Shown here: positions 7,040 to 12,901 of the stretch, one piece after another
How the letters are laid out: each line of letters starts with the position of its first letter
Numbering within the stretch: the first letter of the stretch is position 1
DNA from: Deltaproteobacteria bacterium
GTDB taxonomy: Bacteria > Desulfobacterota > DSM-4660 > Desulfatiglandales > Desulfatiglandaceae
Length of the DNA stretch: 12,901 nt
Direction: 5' to 3'
NCBI GenBank assembly: GCA_018644785.1
Contig: JABGPV010000147.1
Span: 1-12,901 of the forward strand
The notes under the pieces: generated by a model
What the model was told of the DNA's origin: nothing
Seen by the model: only the letters and a program-made list of their open reading frames with translations
Database searches by the model: none
Made by a program: the position numbers and the translations under genes

Positions 7040-7576
7040 ATGACTCCAGAGTGGACGGACAGACTCAAGACCCTTTGCAAGTGCCGACACAATTTTCAAA
7101 AGACGGGGATTACTTGGGGTCTCTTCCTTTCCCCCGACACTCTGGTGGATGCGGCTCGTTGCCTGTTTCAAGCCGGTTTTTTTCTGGAAGATATTTCGGC
7201 TTTGGATAGCGCAAATGGTTTTGTGGCCGTTTATCATTTAAGCGCCTATTCCGGAGCAGACAGAGTGGCCTTCTATGTGATCCTTCCCCACGATGATCCC
7301 CAAATACCTTCCATCAGCGCTGTTTACAGCGGCGCTTTATGGCACGAACGGGAGACAATGGATTTTTTTGGCATCCGCTTCACCGGTCACCCGGATCCAA
7401 AGCCCCTGTTGTTGCCTGAAGATATGACGGATCATCCCTTACAGAAAGAAGAAAATGCCAGAACGCCCCTAAAAGATCTTCTGGACCCGGGCGAAATCGT
7501 GGAAAGGGATCCTGACTTTCTATTTTTTGAAGAAGCCAATTTGCCAACCGAAGAGTCGAAACCCGAGGGGCAATGA
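7040..7576 (+). CDS. nuoC: NADH-quinone oxidoreductase subunit C
   Basis: NuoC is the 30 kDa-type peripheral-arm subunit of complex I. The protein carries the family core: VAVYHLSAYSG, then LPHDDPQIPSISAVYSGALW, HERETMDFFGIRF, GHPDPKPLLLPED and DHPLQKEE. From ATG 7040 it has 178 residues. An in-frame TTG at 6974 would give 200 but would overlap the toxin gene. Neither start has a strong ribosome site, so the 5' end is uncertain and may have been altered when the toxin-antitoxin pair arrived. The stop overlaps the nuoD ATG as ATGA. It is a stand-alone NuoC, not the NuoCD fusion of enterobacteria. Confidence 0.9.
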   Translation: MTPEWTDRLKTLCKCRHNFQKTGITWGLFLSPDTLVDAARCLFQAGFFLEDISALDSANGFVAVYHLSAYSGADRVAFYVILPHDDPQIPSISAVYSGALWHERETMDFFGIRFTGHPDPKPLLLPEDMTDHPLQKEENARTPLKDLLDPGEIVERDPDFLFFEEANLPTEESKPEGQ

Positions 7577-8682
7577 CCGAAGGCGACGAACAAACCCTCA
7601 TCATCAACATGGGTCCACAACACCCGTCCACACACGGGGTGCTTCGGGTCGTGCTGGTCCTTGACGGCGAATACATCGTCAGCGCAACGCCTGTCATCGG
7701 ATATCTCCACCGAATGCATGAAAAAATGGCGGAGATCAGAACCTGTGTGCAATACATGCCCAACATGGGACGTGTGGACTACCTGAACCCGCTGGGATGG
7801 AACTGGGCCTGGGTGGGAGCGCTGGAGCGCCTGGCCGGTATTGAAGTGCCTGAACGGGCGGAATTTATCCGGGTGATCACCGGGGAGTTGAACCGCATAT
7901 CCTCCCATCTTGTCTGGTTTGGCGCCTATATTCTGGATCTGGGGGCTTTTACCCCCATCATGTACGCTTTTGAGGATCGGGAAAAGATTCTGGATCTGCT
8001 TCAACCTATTTCCGGGTCACGTCTCACTTACAGTTTTTTTCGCCCCGGCGGGGTGGCGAACGATGTCACCGATGCATTTCTGAAAGACACCCTTGCCTTT
8101 GTGAAATATATGAGAGACCGGCTTCCCATGTACCGGGATCTGGTAACGGATAACATCATTTTCCGAAAACGCTGCGAGGGGGTAGGGGTGCTTTCCCTGG
8201 AAATGTGTCAAAAATACGGGGCCACCGGTCCGGTATTAAGAGGATCCAATAGACCCTATGATATTCGAAGAGCCGAGCCTTATTCCATATACGACCGGTT
8301 TGATTATGAGATACCCGTTGATGAAAAAGGTGATGCCATGGGCCGGTACCGGGTTCGTATGGCGGAACTGGCGGAAAGCCTGAAAATTATCGAACAGGCG
8401 GTTAACCAGATCCCGGAAGGGGATCACATTGTGAAAAAAGCCCCCAAACCCCGCTGGAAGGCCCCCAAAGGGGAAGTCTATTTTGCTGTGGAAGGGGCGC
8501 GCGGGAAGATCGGCGTATATCTAATTTCAAATGGTGGTAACCATCCCTATCGCGTCAAACTGCGTTCGCCAGGGTTTTCCAACCTGAGCCTTTTTGGAGA
8601 ACTGGCGAAGGGGCATCTCCTGCAGGATGCGGTTTCCATTCTGGGTAGCCTGGATCTGGTGATTCCGGAGATTGATCGGTGA
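7573..8682 (+). CDS. nuoD: NADH-quinone oxidoreductase subunit D
   Basis: NuoD is the 49 kDa-type subunit that forms the quinone-binding pocket with NuoB. The 369-residue protein has MGPQHPSTHGVLR (13-25, with H17 and H21 of the quinone site), the segment IGYLHRMHEKM, RAEFIRVITGELNRISSHL, the RPGGV segment and the C-terminal end VIPEIDR. The length is within the range for NuoD outside fusions. ATG 7573 overlaps the nuoC stop by four bases. The last 279 bases, 8407-8685, recur with 23 differences at 11247-11525. This suggests the 3' end of this copy was duplicated or replaced when accessory DNA inserted. No nuoE-N gene follows in the window. Confidence 0.95.
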   Translation: MTEGDEQTLIINMGPQHPSTHGVLRVVLVLDGEYIVSATPVIGYLHRMHEKMAEIRTCVQYMPNMGRVDYLNPLGWNWAWVGALERLAGIEVPERAEFIRVITGELNRISSHLVWFGAYILDLGAFTPIMYAFEDREKILDLLQPISGSRLTYSFFRPGGVANDVTDAFLKDTLAFVKYMRDRLPMYRDLVTDNIIFRKRCEGVGVLSLEMCQKYGATGPVLRGSNRPYDIRRAEPYSIYDRFDYEIPVDEKGDAMGRYRVRMAELAESLKIIEQAVNQIPEGDHIVKKAPKPRWKAPKGEVYFAVEGARGKIGVYLISNGGNHPYRVKLRSPGFSNLSLFGELAKGHLLQDAVSILGSLDLVIPEIDR

Positions 8683-8685
8683 AAG
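8407..8685 (+). repeat. Duplicated nuoD 3' end, copy A (within intact nuoD)
   Basis: By hand alignment this segment matches 11247-11525 over 279 bases without gaps, with 23 substitutions (about 92% identity). Similarity stops sharply on both sides: after GTT on the left and just after the shared GTGAAAG past the stop codon on the right. The two copies lie 2,840 bases apart in the same orientation. Confidence 0.95.
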
Positions 8686-8723
8686 GGAGAAGATGTGCAG
8701 CAGGAAACGGAGAGGGTTATAGA

Positions 8724-9488
8724 TTGTCCGGATTAAACCCATTAATCGTGATAACGGCCTTTATATTATGTTTACCTGTTCCCGGATATTCAGCTGAGAA
8801 AATTTTCAGGTTATCTCATGACGATTACAAACCATTTCACTGGTATGATAAAGACACACAGGAAACTAAAGGTGTTTTTATTGAAATGGTCGAAGAAATA
8901 TTTGGGAACCGATTGGGTTATAAAATCTTATATACTGAATATCCATGGAAACGGGCACAGTTGCAAGTTCATAATGGTAAAGAAGATGCCTATATTACAA
9001 CTCCAACGCCAGAAAGATTAAAATACACTGAAATTGGAGAGAAACCCCTTATTGTAATGCAAAAATCTATTTTTACATATGCTGATAATCCTAAAATTGA
9101 ACTATTGAGAAATATCAAAAGCTTTGAGGATTTGAGACAATTTAAAGTACTTGATTACCTCGGAAACGGTTGGGGAAAAAGGCGTTTAGTTGAAGAAACT
9201 GGTATATCACCTGATTATTCCCCTTCCATAGATAGTGTCTTAAAAAAGCTTGCTGCTAAAAGAGGAGATATCTTTATAGAAGATTCAACTATTGTTAATT
9301 ACAACATGCGAATTTTAGGGTTAAGCAAGGAAATAGTCGAATTGCCTGTTACTTTAGAAGCAACTGAGTTTAAATTGTGTGTTTCAAAAAAATCAACTTT
9401 CAAAAATGATTTGGATAAAATCGATAAGATAATATCTGACATGATAAAGGATGGTACCTTAACCAGGATTATAAACAATTGGAAATAG
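8724..9488 (+). CDS. Solitary extracellular solute-binding protein, family 3
   Basis: The 254-residue protein has a signal-peptide-like start (LNPLIVITAFILCLPVPGYSA, shown here in parts at residues 4-23) and a type 2 periplasmic binding protein domain. Family-3 features include PFHWYDKDTQETKGVFIEMV early, PWKRAQLQVHNGKEDAYIT, the SFEDLRQFKVLDYLGNGWG segment and the DMIKDGTLTRIINNWK ending. It probably binds an amino acid-like or other small ligand. No permease or ATPase gene is nearby, so it may be an orphan sensor or scavenger protein. The start is TTG 8724, with GGAGAGGG seven bases upstream. An earlier GTG at 8679 overlaps the nuoD stop but lacks a ribosome site and would precede the signal peptide with an odd charged tail. 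The gene is much richer in A and T than nuo, which suggests transfer. Confidence 0.82.
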   Translation: MSGLNPLIVITAFILCLPVPGYSAEKIFRLSHDDYKPFHWYDKDTQETKGVFIEMVEEIFGNRLGYKILYTEYPWKRAQLQVHNGKEDAYITTPTPERLKYTEIGEKPLIVMQKSIFTYADNPKIELLRNIKSFEDLRQFKVLDYLGNGWGKRRLVEETGISPDYSPSIDSVLKKLAAKRGDIFIEDSTIVNYNMRILGLSKEIVELPVTLEATEFKLCVSKKSTFKNDLDKIDKIISDMIKDGTLTRIINNWK

Positions 9489-9626
9489 ACATCAGATTCG
9501 AGTGTTCGGGCGCAGATTGGAAGACGGTTTCGAAAACACTGAAACGCGTTGGAATGGCATATGAAGAACCGGACGTCCATAGAAGAGCGTTTGAAGCCAG
9601 CCATATTGAACGACATGGAGAATACC

Positions 9627-10373
9627 ATGAACATCGAAATCAGGGAACGCTTTATGAAGGCATGGGGAAAGCACTTCCCTGGCAGCGAACTCCCCATCGC
9701 CTGCTTTTACGCCAATGAGCTAAATGGCGTGGCGTTTCCGGATGTCCCCAAGCCTAATTCCAAAGGGTTTACATGTATTTTCAGCCAAATAGCGCCAGTA
9801 AGGAAAGGGCGTTCCCGTGCTTTTAATATGGACAACCTGGGGTGTTACGGGAGCTTCCTGCCCTTTGGTTTTGACACCCGAGTCACCGAGGATGTTAAAA
9901 ACTACATCTGCAATGTGGAACGTGTTAAAAAGAGCTATGATCATGTTGACAGCATGTATGAACACCGACCACCTAAACAGGCTCCAGCAAAATACCTCGT
10001 GTTCAAGCGTTGGGATACACTTGAAGAACAGGATGATCCGCAGGTGGTTTTCTTCCTCGGCAACCCAGACGTTGTCGCCGGCCTTCATGGGTTGGCAAAT
10101 TTTGACTCAATGACACCATACGGCGTGATTGCACCGTTTGGTACGGGTTGTGATTCAATCGTTGGTTTCCCAATGCACGAACTGGAATCAAAACAGCCAA
10201 AGGCGGTTTTAGGGGCCTTAGATCCTTCAGCAAGGATCAGATTTAAGCAGCACATTCTCACTTTCTCCGTTCCTTGGCCCAGGTTTTTGAGCATGCTGGA
10301 AAATATGGATGAAAGCTTCCTATCTACAGATAGTTGGTCGAAAGTAAAATCGCGATTATTACGAGCAAAATAG
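9627..10373 (+). CDS. DUF169 family protein
   Basis: The 248-residue protein resembles the DUF169 family (COG2043), uncharacterised proteins common in archaea and anaerobic bacteria. Family-like parts are ELPIACFYANE near the N-terminus, a cysteine-containing IFSQIAPVRKGR, DNLGCYGSFLPFGF, KYLVFKRWD, VVFFLGNPDVVAGLHGLANF, YGVIAPFGTGCDSIVGFP, ALGDLDPSAR-type text reading GALDPSARIRFKQ and a closing FSVPWPRFLSMLENMDESFL. The start at ATG 9627 has GGAG six bases upstream. In-frame upstream starts at 9549, 9561 and 9615 lack a better site. The cysteines could bind a metal or cluster, but no function is established. It sits between the AT-rich binding protein and a toxin-antitoxin pair and has composition closer to the nuo genes. 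Confidence 0.8.
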   Translation: MNIEIRERFMKAWGKHFPGSELPIACFYANELNGVAFPDVPKPNSKGFTCIFSQIAPVRKGRSRAFNMDNLGCYGSFLPFGFDTRVTEDVKNYICNVERVKKSYDHVDSMYEHRPPKQAPAKYLVFKRWDTLEEQDDPQVVFFLGNPDVVAGLHGLANFDSMTPYGVIAPFGTGCDSIVGFPMHELESKQPKAVLGALDPSARIRFKQHILTFSVPWPRFLSMLENMDESFLSTDSWSKVKSRLLRAK

Positions 10374-10450
10374 TTCAATTTTAATCCATTGTACGCAAGA
10401 AAAACATAGAGATTCCAATAAACGAATCCAATGGGGGGGCACCATAGACG

Positions 10451-10479
10451 TTGCGCGACGTTAGAACAAAAGATATAAT
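10451..10479 (+). promoter_or_regulatory. Probable sigma-70 promoter of the DUF433/DUF5615 pair
   Basis: TTGCGC (10451-10456), 17 bases, then a perfect TATAAT (10474-10479). The RNA would start near 10486, leaving about 30 bases to the ATG at 10516, with GGAGGT (10505-10510) as the ribosome site. Confidence 0.5.
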
Positions 10480-10515
10480 TGCAGCATATTATGAGTCTAT
10501 TCATGGAGGTCTGGT

Positions 10516-10752
10516 ATGGGAGCATTAGACAGAATAACGTTTGACCCTGATGTCATGGGAGGGAAACCCTGCATTCGCGGTATGCGTCTCACCGTGGGAA
10601 TGGTCGTGGGTCTCATTGCTTCAGGTCACACGAGGGGGGAAATTCTGGAGCTTTATCCCTATTTGGAAGTCGAGGACATCAATGGAGCCCTTGCCTATGC
10701 TGCGTGGCGAGTTGAAGAAATTGAGGTTCCCCTGGTAACGGCGTCAGGATGA
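10516..10752 (+). CDS. DUF433 family antitoxin
   Basis: The 78-residue protein is a clear DUF433 member (COG2442). It has ITFDPDVMGGKPCIRGMRL (7-25), then VGMVVGLIASGHTRGEILEL (27-46) and YPYLEVEDINGALAYAAW (47-64). DUF433 proteins carry a winged or helix-turn-helix-like DNA-binding fold and are encoded with DUF5615 PIN-like toxins, which they are believed to inhibit. GGAGGT lies five bases before the ATG. The stop overlaps the partner's ATG by four bases, the standard toxin-antitoxin arrangement. Confidence 0.92.
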   Translation: MGALDRITFDPDVMGGKPCIRGMRLTVGMVVGLIASGHTRGEILELYPYLEVEDINGALAYAAWRVEEIEVPLVTASG

Positions 10753-11117
10753 AGATACTAATTGACGTGAACCTTTCCCCGAAGTGGGTTGCTGTTCTGG
10801 AAGAAGCGAGCAGACAGGCAATTCACTGGTATAGTGTTGGTCCTCAAAATGCTCCAGATCATGAAATTTTGTCCTATGCTAAATCAAAAGGCTATGTGGT
10901 CTTTACACATGACCTCGACTTCGGAGCTATGCTTGCCGCCACGAAGGCGGATTGTCCGAGTGTGATTCAAGTTCGGACACAGGACGTTTCGCCTCAACAC
11001 CTCTCTCCTGTTGTACTCTCCGCTCTAAACCAGTTTGAGACCTACCTTGAGGAAGGTGCCCTTGTAACAGTTGACGAGAAGAAATCACGAGTTCGAATTC
11101 TTCCCTTGGTAAGATAG
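10749..11117 (+). CDS. DUF5615 family PIN-like toxin
   Basis: The 122-residue protein belongs to the DUF5615/PIN_5 type (COG4634), putative nucleases related to PIN domains. It starts MKILIDVNLSPKWVAVLEEA (1-20), with D6 as the first acidic position. HEILSYAKSKGYVVFTHDLD (38-57) supplies D55 and D57, and SVIQVRTQDVSP (71-82) completes the core. It is the presumed toxin partner of the DUF433 protein. After its stop comes a gene-free gap of about 130 bases before the second nuoD 3' copy. Confidence 0.9.
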   Translation: MKILIDVNLSPKWVAVLEEASRQAIHWYSVGPQNAPDHEILSYAKSKGYVVFTHDLDFGAMLAATKADCPSVIQVRTQDVSPQHLSPVVLSALNQFETYLEEGALVTVDEKKSRVRILPLVR

Positions 11118-11246
11118 ATCATAATCAGGCCGTAGAACAAACGGTTGAAGAAGAATTGGCAATCCGGGACGGGGGACATTCTCAACTTTTAAACTTCATT
11201 GCTTCATGATAGTCAAAAGTTTAAATGGTAAGAACGTTATGTTGTA

Positions 11247-11525
11247 CAGATCCCGGAAGGGGATCACATTATGAAAAAAGCCCCCAAACCCCGCTGGAAG
11301 CCCCCCAAGGGGGAAGTCTATTTTGCCGTGGAAGGGGCGCGGGGGAAGATCGGCGTTTACCTGATTTCAAACGGCGACAAGCATCCCTATCGCGTCAAGC
11401 TGCGTTCTCCCGGGTTTTCCAACCTGAGCCTTTTTGGAGAACTGGCGAAGGGGCATTTTTTGCAGGATGCGGTTTCCATCCTGGGCAGCTTGGATCTGGT
11501 GATTCCAGAGATTGATCGGTGAAAG
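11247..11525 (+). pseudogene. Displaced second copy of the nuoD 3' end (copy B)
   Basis: This fragment corresponds to the last 92 codons of nuoD. Compared with 8407-8685 it has 23 base differences and no gap, and only five amino acid changes (V to M, A to P, G to D, N to K, L to F). Sixteen of the 23 differences are silent. The frame is fully open to the same IDR stop. One change turns a GTG codon into ATG at 11271, with GGAAGGGG about eight bases upstream, so an 83-residue product could be translated. It would lack the quinone-site N-terminal half and cannot work as NuoD alone. It is most simply the original chromosomal 3' end, displaced when foreign DNA carrying its own nuoD end inserted, or a duplicate made during integration. 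Confidence 0.9.
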
Positions 11526-11744
11526 TAAGAGAGTGAGAAGTTGAAAGCTGTACAATTTCTGAAGGGATTCTCAGCATGGCAGTTTATCCGAAATTCTGGA
11601 TATCACCCCCTTTTTTAAGTTAGCTAGCCAACAAACAACAAAGACTTGGATTTTTTACCGTCAAGCAAAAAACAGCGGTAGGAGTTATCCAGAAACAGCT
11701 CAATCACTTATTGTGCTGCTGACCAAAAATAAAGGAACTTAATT

Positions 11745-12020
11745 ATGGCAAAATTTAATTCGGAAAAATTTCTTAACCATTTAAAAGAAAAATGGGGAGG
11801 ACGACCGTGTCCACTTTGTGGTGTTGGAAATTGGAATGTTTCTGATTCAGTTTATGAATTGAGAGAATTTCATGATGGCAATTTAGTTATTGGTAGTGGC
11901 CCTATTGTACCTGTCGTACCAGTTACATGCAGAAATTGTGGCAATACAATAATGGTGAATGCACTACTATCTGGCGCTGTTGAGCAACCGAAAACGAAGG
12001 AGGAAGAAGATGGAAAATAA
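11745..12020 (+). CDS. Small zinc-ribbon protein of unknown function
   Basis: The 91-residue protein has two CxxC knuckles, C22/C25 in RPCPLCG and C62/C65 in TCRNCGN. They are separated by a stretch with DSVYELREFHDGNLVIGSGPIVPVVPV (residues 34-60, shown in overlapping family style), which suggests a single zinc-ribbon domain. A charged C-terminal tail follows. AAAGGA lies eight bases before the ATG. It overlaps the next gene, a two-helix membrane protein, so the pair is almost certainly co-translated and may work together. I do not recognise a characterised family. AT-rich composition sets it apart from nuo. Confidence 0.75.
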   Translation: MAKFNSEKFLNHLKEKWGGRPCPLCGVGNWNVSDSVYELREFHDGNLVIGSGPIVPVVPVTCRNCGNTIMVNALLSGAVEQPKTKEEEDGK

Positions 12021-12414
12021 CAATTCTTCCTTCAATATATCTCAGGATTATGAAATTTTACCACCCAAAAAAGATAAGGCATATCCAATACCCAAAATCG
12101 AATGGGAATATTTAAAAGAGCGTATCAGGAAAATAGGAAATATCTTTAATATTTATCATACATCTGGTGCTATCTTATTAGGTTTCTCAGGTTCTGCTTT
12201 TATAAACTTGTTTAGTAATGATTTTCCCAGTGAAAATAATGATATGTCATCCAAATTTATTACATGCTTGGCGATTGCTATCCTGACATCGATAATTGGT
12301 GGAATGTCATTTTATTTTGGCAAACAACAAAATAAAGTTCAATCGGTTGCATCAGATGACATTATTAAGCAAATGGGAATAATAGAAAAACGGTATGAGG
12401 CATCTGATTCTTAA
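12010..12414 (+). CDS. Two-helix membrane protein paired with the zinc-ribbon protein
   Basis: A 134-residue protein with a polar N-terminal part (1-45), then two hydrophobic segments at about 51-69 and 83-104 separated by an acidic loop (DFPSENNDMS), and a short polar C-terminus. ATG 12010 has AGGAGG six bases upstream inside the zinc-ribbon gene, and the two genes overlap by 11 bases. The in-frame ATG at 11959 lies deep in the previous gene and is unlikely. The function is unknown. A soluble metal-binding protein joined to a small membrane protein could be a sensor and effector pair, but that is speculation. The stop is only eight bases before the attC-like palindrome. Confidence 0.72.
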   Translation: MENNNSSFNISQDYEILPPKKDKAYPIPKIEWEYLKERIRKIGNIFNIYHTSGAILLGFSGSAFINLFSNDFPSENNDMSSKFITCLAIAILTSIIGGMSFYFGKQQNKVQSVASDDIIKQMGIIEKRYEASDS

Positions 12415-12421
12415 TAAAGTC

Positions 12422-12493
12422 GTATAACAAATCACTGAACTGTATTTTTACTACGCCACGCTCCGTAAGAACCAGTGAGTTCAACCGTTAACA
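12422..12493 (+). repeat. attC-like imperfect palindrome (integron cassette recombination site candidate)
   Basis: The 72 bases begin GTATAAC (12422-12428) and end GTTAACA (12487-12493), so TAAC and GTTA can pair as outer simple sites. Inside, CACTG (12433-12437) matches CAGTG (12473-12477), TGAAC (12436-12440) matches GTTCA (12479-12483), and TACG (12452-12455) matches CGTA (12464-12467) near the tip. The size, the TAACAAAT opening and the TCAACCGTTA ending resemble attC sites. A gene ends eight bases before it and another starts 20 bases after it, as in gene cassettes. The right core departs from GTTRRRY and no integrase gene is present, so this remains a candidate. Confidence 0.42.
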
Positions 12494-12512
12494 CCGCAAT
12501 AGAATTCAAAGA

Positions 12513-12752
12513 ATGGCAAAAGTAAAAAAGAAGCTCACCTCAGCACAAAAGCGCGCCAGAAAAAAAGCCAAAGCAGAAAGGCAAAAGAAGTATGTGTGGG
12601 TTTTTATGAATGGAAAGCAAGTCAGAGTCAAGAGACCGCCCACGATAGACGGAATGGATGTTGACGAGTACATTCAAAAGAATGCTGATCCAATATGGCT
12701 ACACCAAAATGAAATGGGGGAGTATATCAAAACAGATGAAGACATTTCTTAA
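12513..12752 (+). CDS. Small basic hypothetical protein
   Basis: A 79-residue protein with a lysine- and arginine-rich N-terminus (residues 3-26, KKKLTSAQKRARKKAKAERQ within it). A compact domain follows: YVWVFMNGKQVRVKRPPTID (27-46), then DEYIQKNADPIWLHQNEMGEY (51-71). I know of similar short hypothetical proteins in environmental genomes, but none with a function. The basic start suggests nucleic-acid binding, which is inference. Only a weak AAAGA precedes the ATG. The gene begins soon after the attC-like site and could be the first gene of a cassette. Confidence 0.65.
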   Translation: MAKVKKKLTSAQKRARKKAKAERQKKYVWVFMNGKQVRVKRPPTIDGMDVDEYIQKNADPIWLHQNEMGEYIKTDEDIS

Positions 12753-12840
12753 ATTCAAAACGGTGTCAGTAACGAAAGCAGGTGATTACTGTCAGATCAT
12801 GTTTCATGATGACTTGGATACTGATAGTTTCGCTAACCTA

Positions 12841-12890
12841 AAACTGACCCCCAAAAGAACAAAACGACAACCGAAAATTGCCCCCCCTGA
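12841..12890. mobile_element. Possible terminus of an IS21-like element
   Basis: Two related blocks, AAACTGACCCCC (12841-12852) and AAAATTGCCCCCC (12874-12886), lie about 33 bases apart. Repeated short blocks of the type AAATTGACCCCC are typical of IS21-family ends as I remember them. No transposase gene is in the window, and the element body, if any, would lie beyond the right edge. Confidence 0.28.
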
Positions 12891-12901
12891 GTGGTCCTCT
12901 G

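Noticed and set aside
11188..11225. Nine-base inverted repeat TTTAAACTT/AAGTTTAAA in the gap before the second nuoD end
   Set aside because: All but two pairs are A-T, the loop is 20 bases and no T run or gene boundary fits, so neither terminator nor attachment site is supported.
5291..11240. AGAACGTTA shared by 5291-5299 and 11232-11240, and similar GTTA motifs at 10460 and 12487, as possible recombination cores
   Set aside because: Nine-base matches are expected by chance in 13 kb. Only the 12422-12493 site has matching left and right arms, so the others are not called.
11620..11633. GTTAGCT/AGCCAAC near-palindrome upstream of the zinc-ribbon gene as an attC core
   Set aside because: It is only 14 bases, has one mismatch, lacks the inner arms and does not match the core consensus.
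1..12901. tRNA, rRNA or CRISPR array
   Set aside because: No cloverleaf-like or rRNA-like sequence and no regularly spaced repeats were seen on reading the window. No software search was possible.

Overview
The window looks like a chromosome segment from a sulfate-reducing bacterium of the Desulfobacterota (deltaproteobacterial type). The diagnostic genes are dsrM and dsrK at the left edge, membrane-complex genes tied to dissimilatory sulfite reduction. The other housekeeping block is the start of a respiratory complex I operon, nuoABCD. Both blocks have balanced to GC-rich codon use. Several AT-rich accessory genes and gene remnants sit among them.

Layout, left to right. Positions 1-2050 (minus strand) hold dsrM followed by dsrK, which runs off the left edge. 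A Uma2-type putative nuclease gene follows (2213-2794, minus) with its own likely promoter. Positions 2916-4712 are a debris zone: a short nucleotidyltransferase gene that may be frameshifted, the frameshifted 3' remnant of an NtrC-type sigma-54 activator, one apparently intact small secreted ComEA-like protein gene, and the 3' remnant of a transposase. About 600 bases (4713-5319) carry no convincing gene apart from the likely nuoA promoter.

The nuo block (5320-8682) encodes NuoA, NuoB, NuoC and NuoD. An AbrB-type antitoxin and PIN-type toxin pair sits between nuoB and nuoC and has its own near-consensus promoter. After nuoD the expected nuoE-N genes are absent. In their place are a solitary solute-binding protein gene, a DUF169 gene and a second toxin-antitoxin pair (DUF433/DUF5615). 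These are followed at 11247-11525 by a second, about 92% identical copy of the last 279 bases of nuoD. This layout suggests that foreign DNA of about 2.6-2.8 kb went in at the 3' end of nuoD.

The right end (11745-12752) holds a zinc-ribbon protein gene overlapping a two-helix membrane protein gene, then an imperfect palindrome resembling an integron attC site, then a small basic protein gene. The last 60 bases resemble the end of an IS21-like element, with low confidence.

Functionally, DsrMK would pass electrons between the quinone pool and the DsrC/sulfite reduction pathway. NuoABCD would form the quinone-side module of complex I. The accessory genes are likely mobile cargo, and two toxin-antitoxin modules flank nuoCD.
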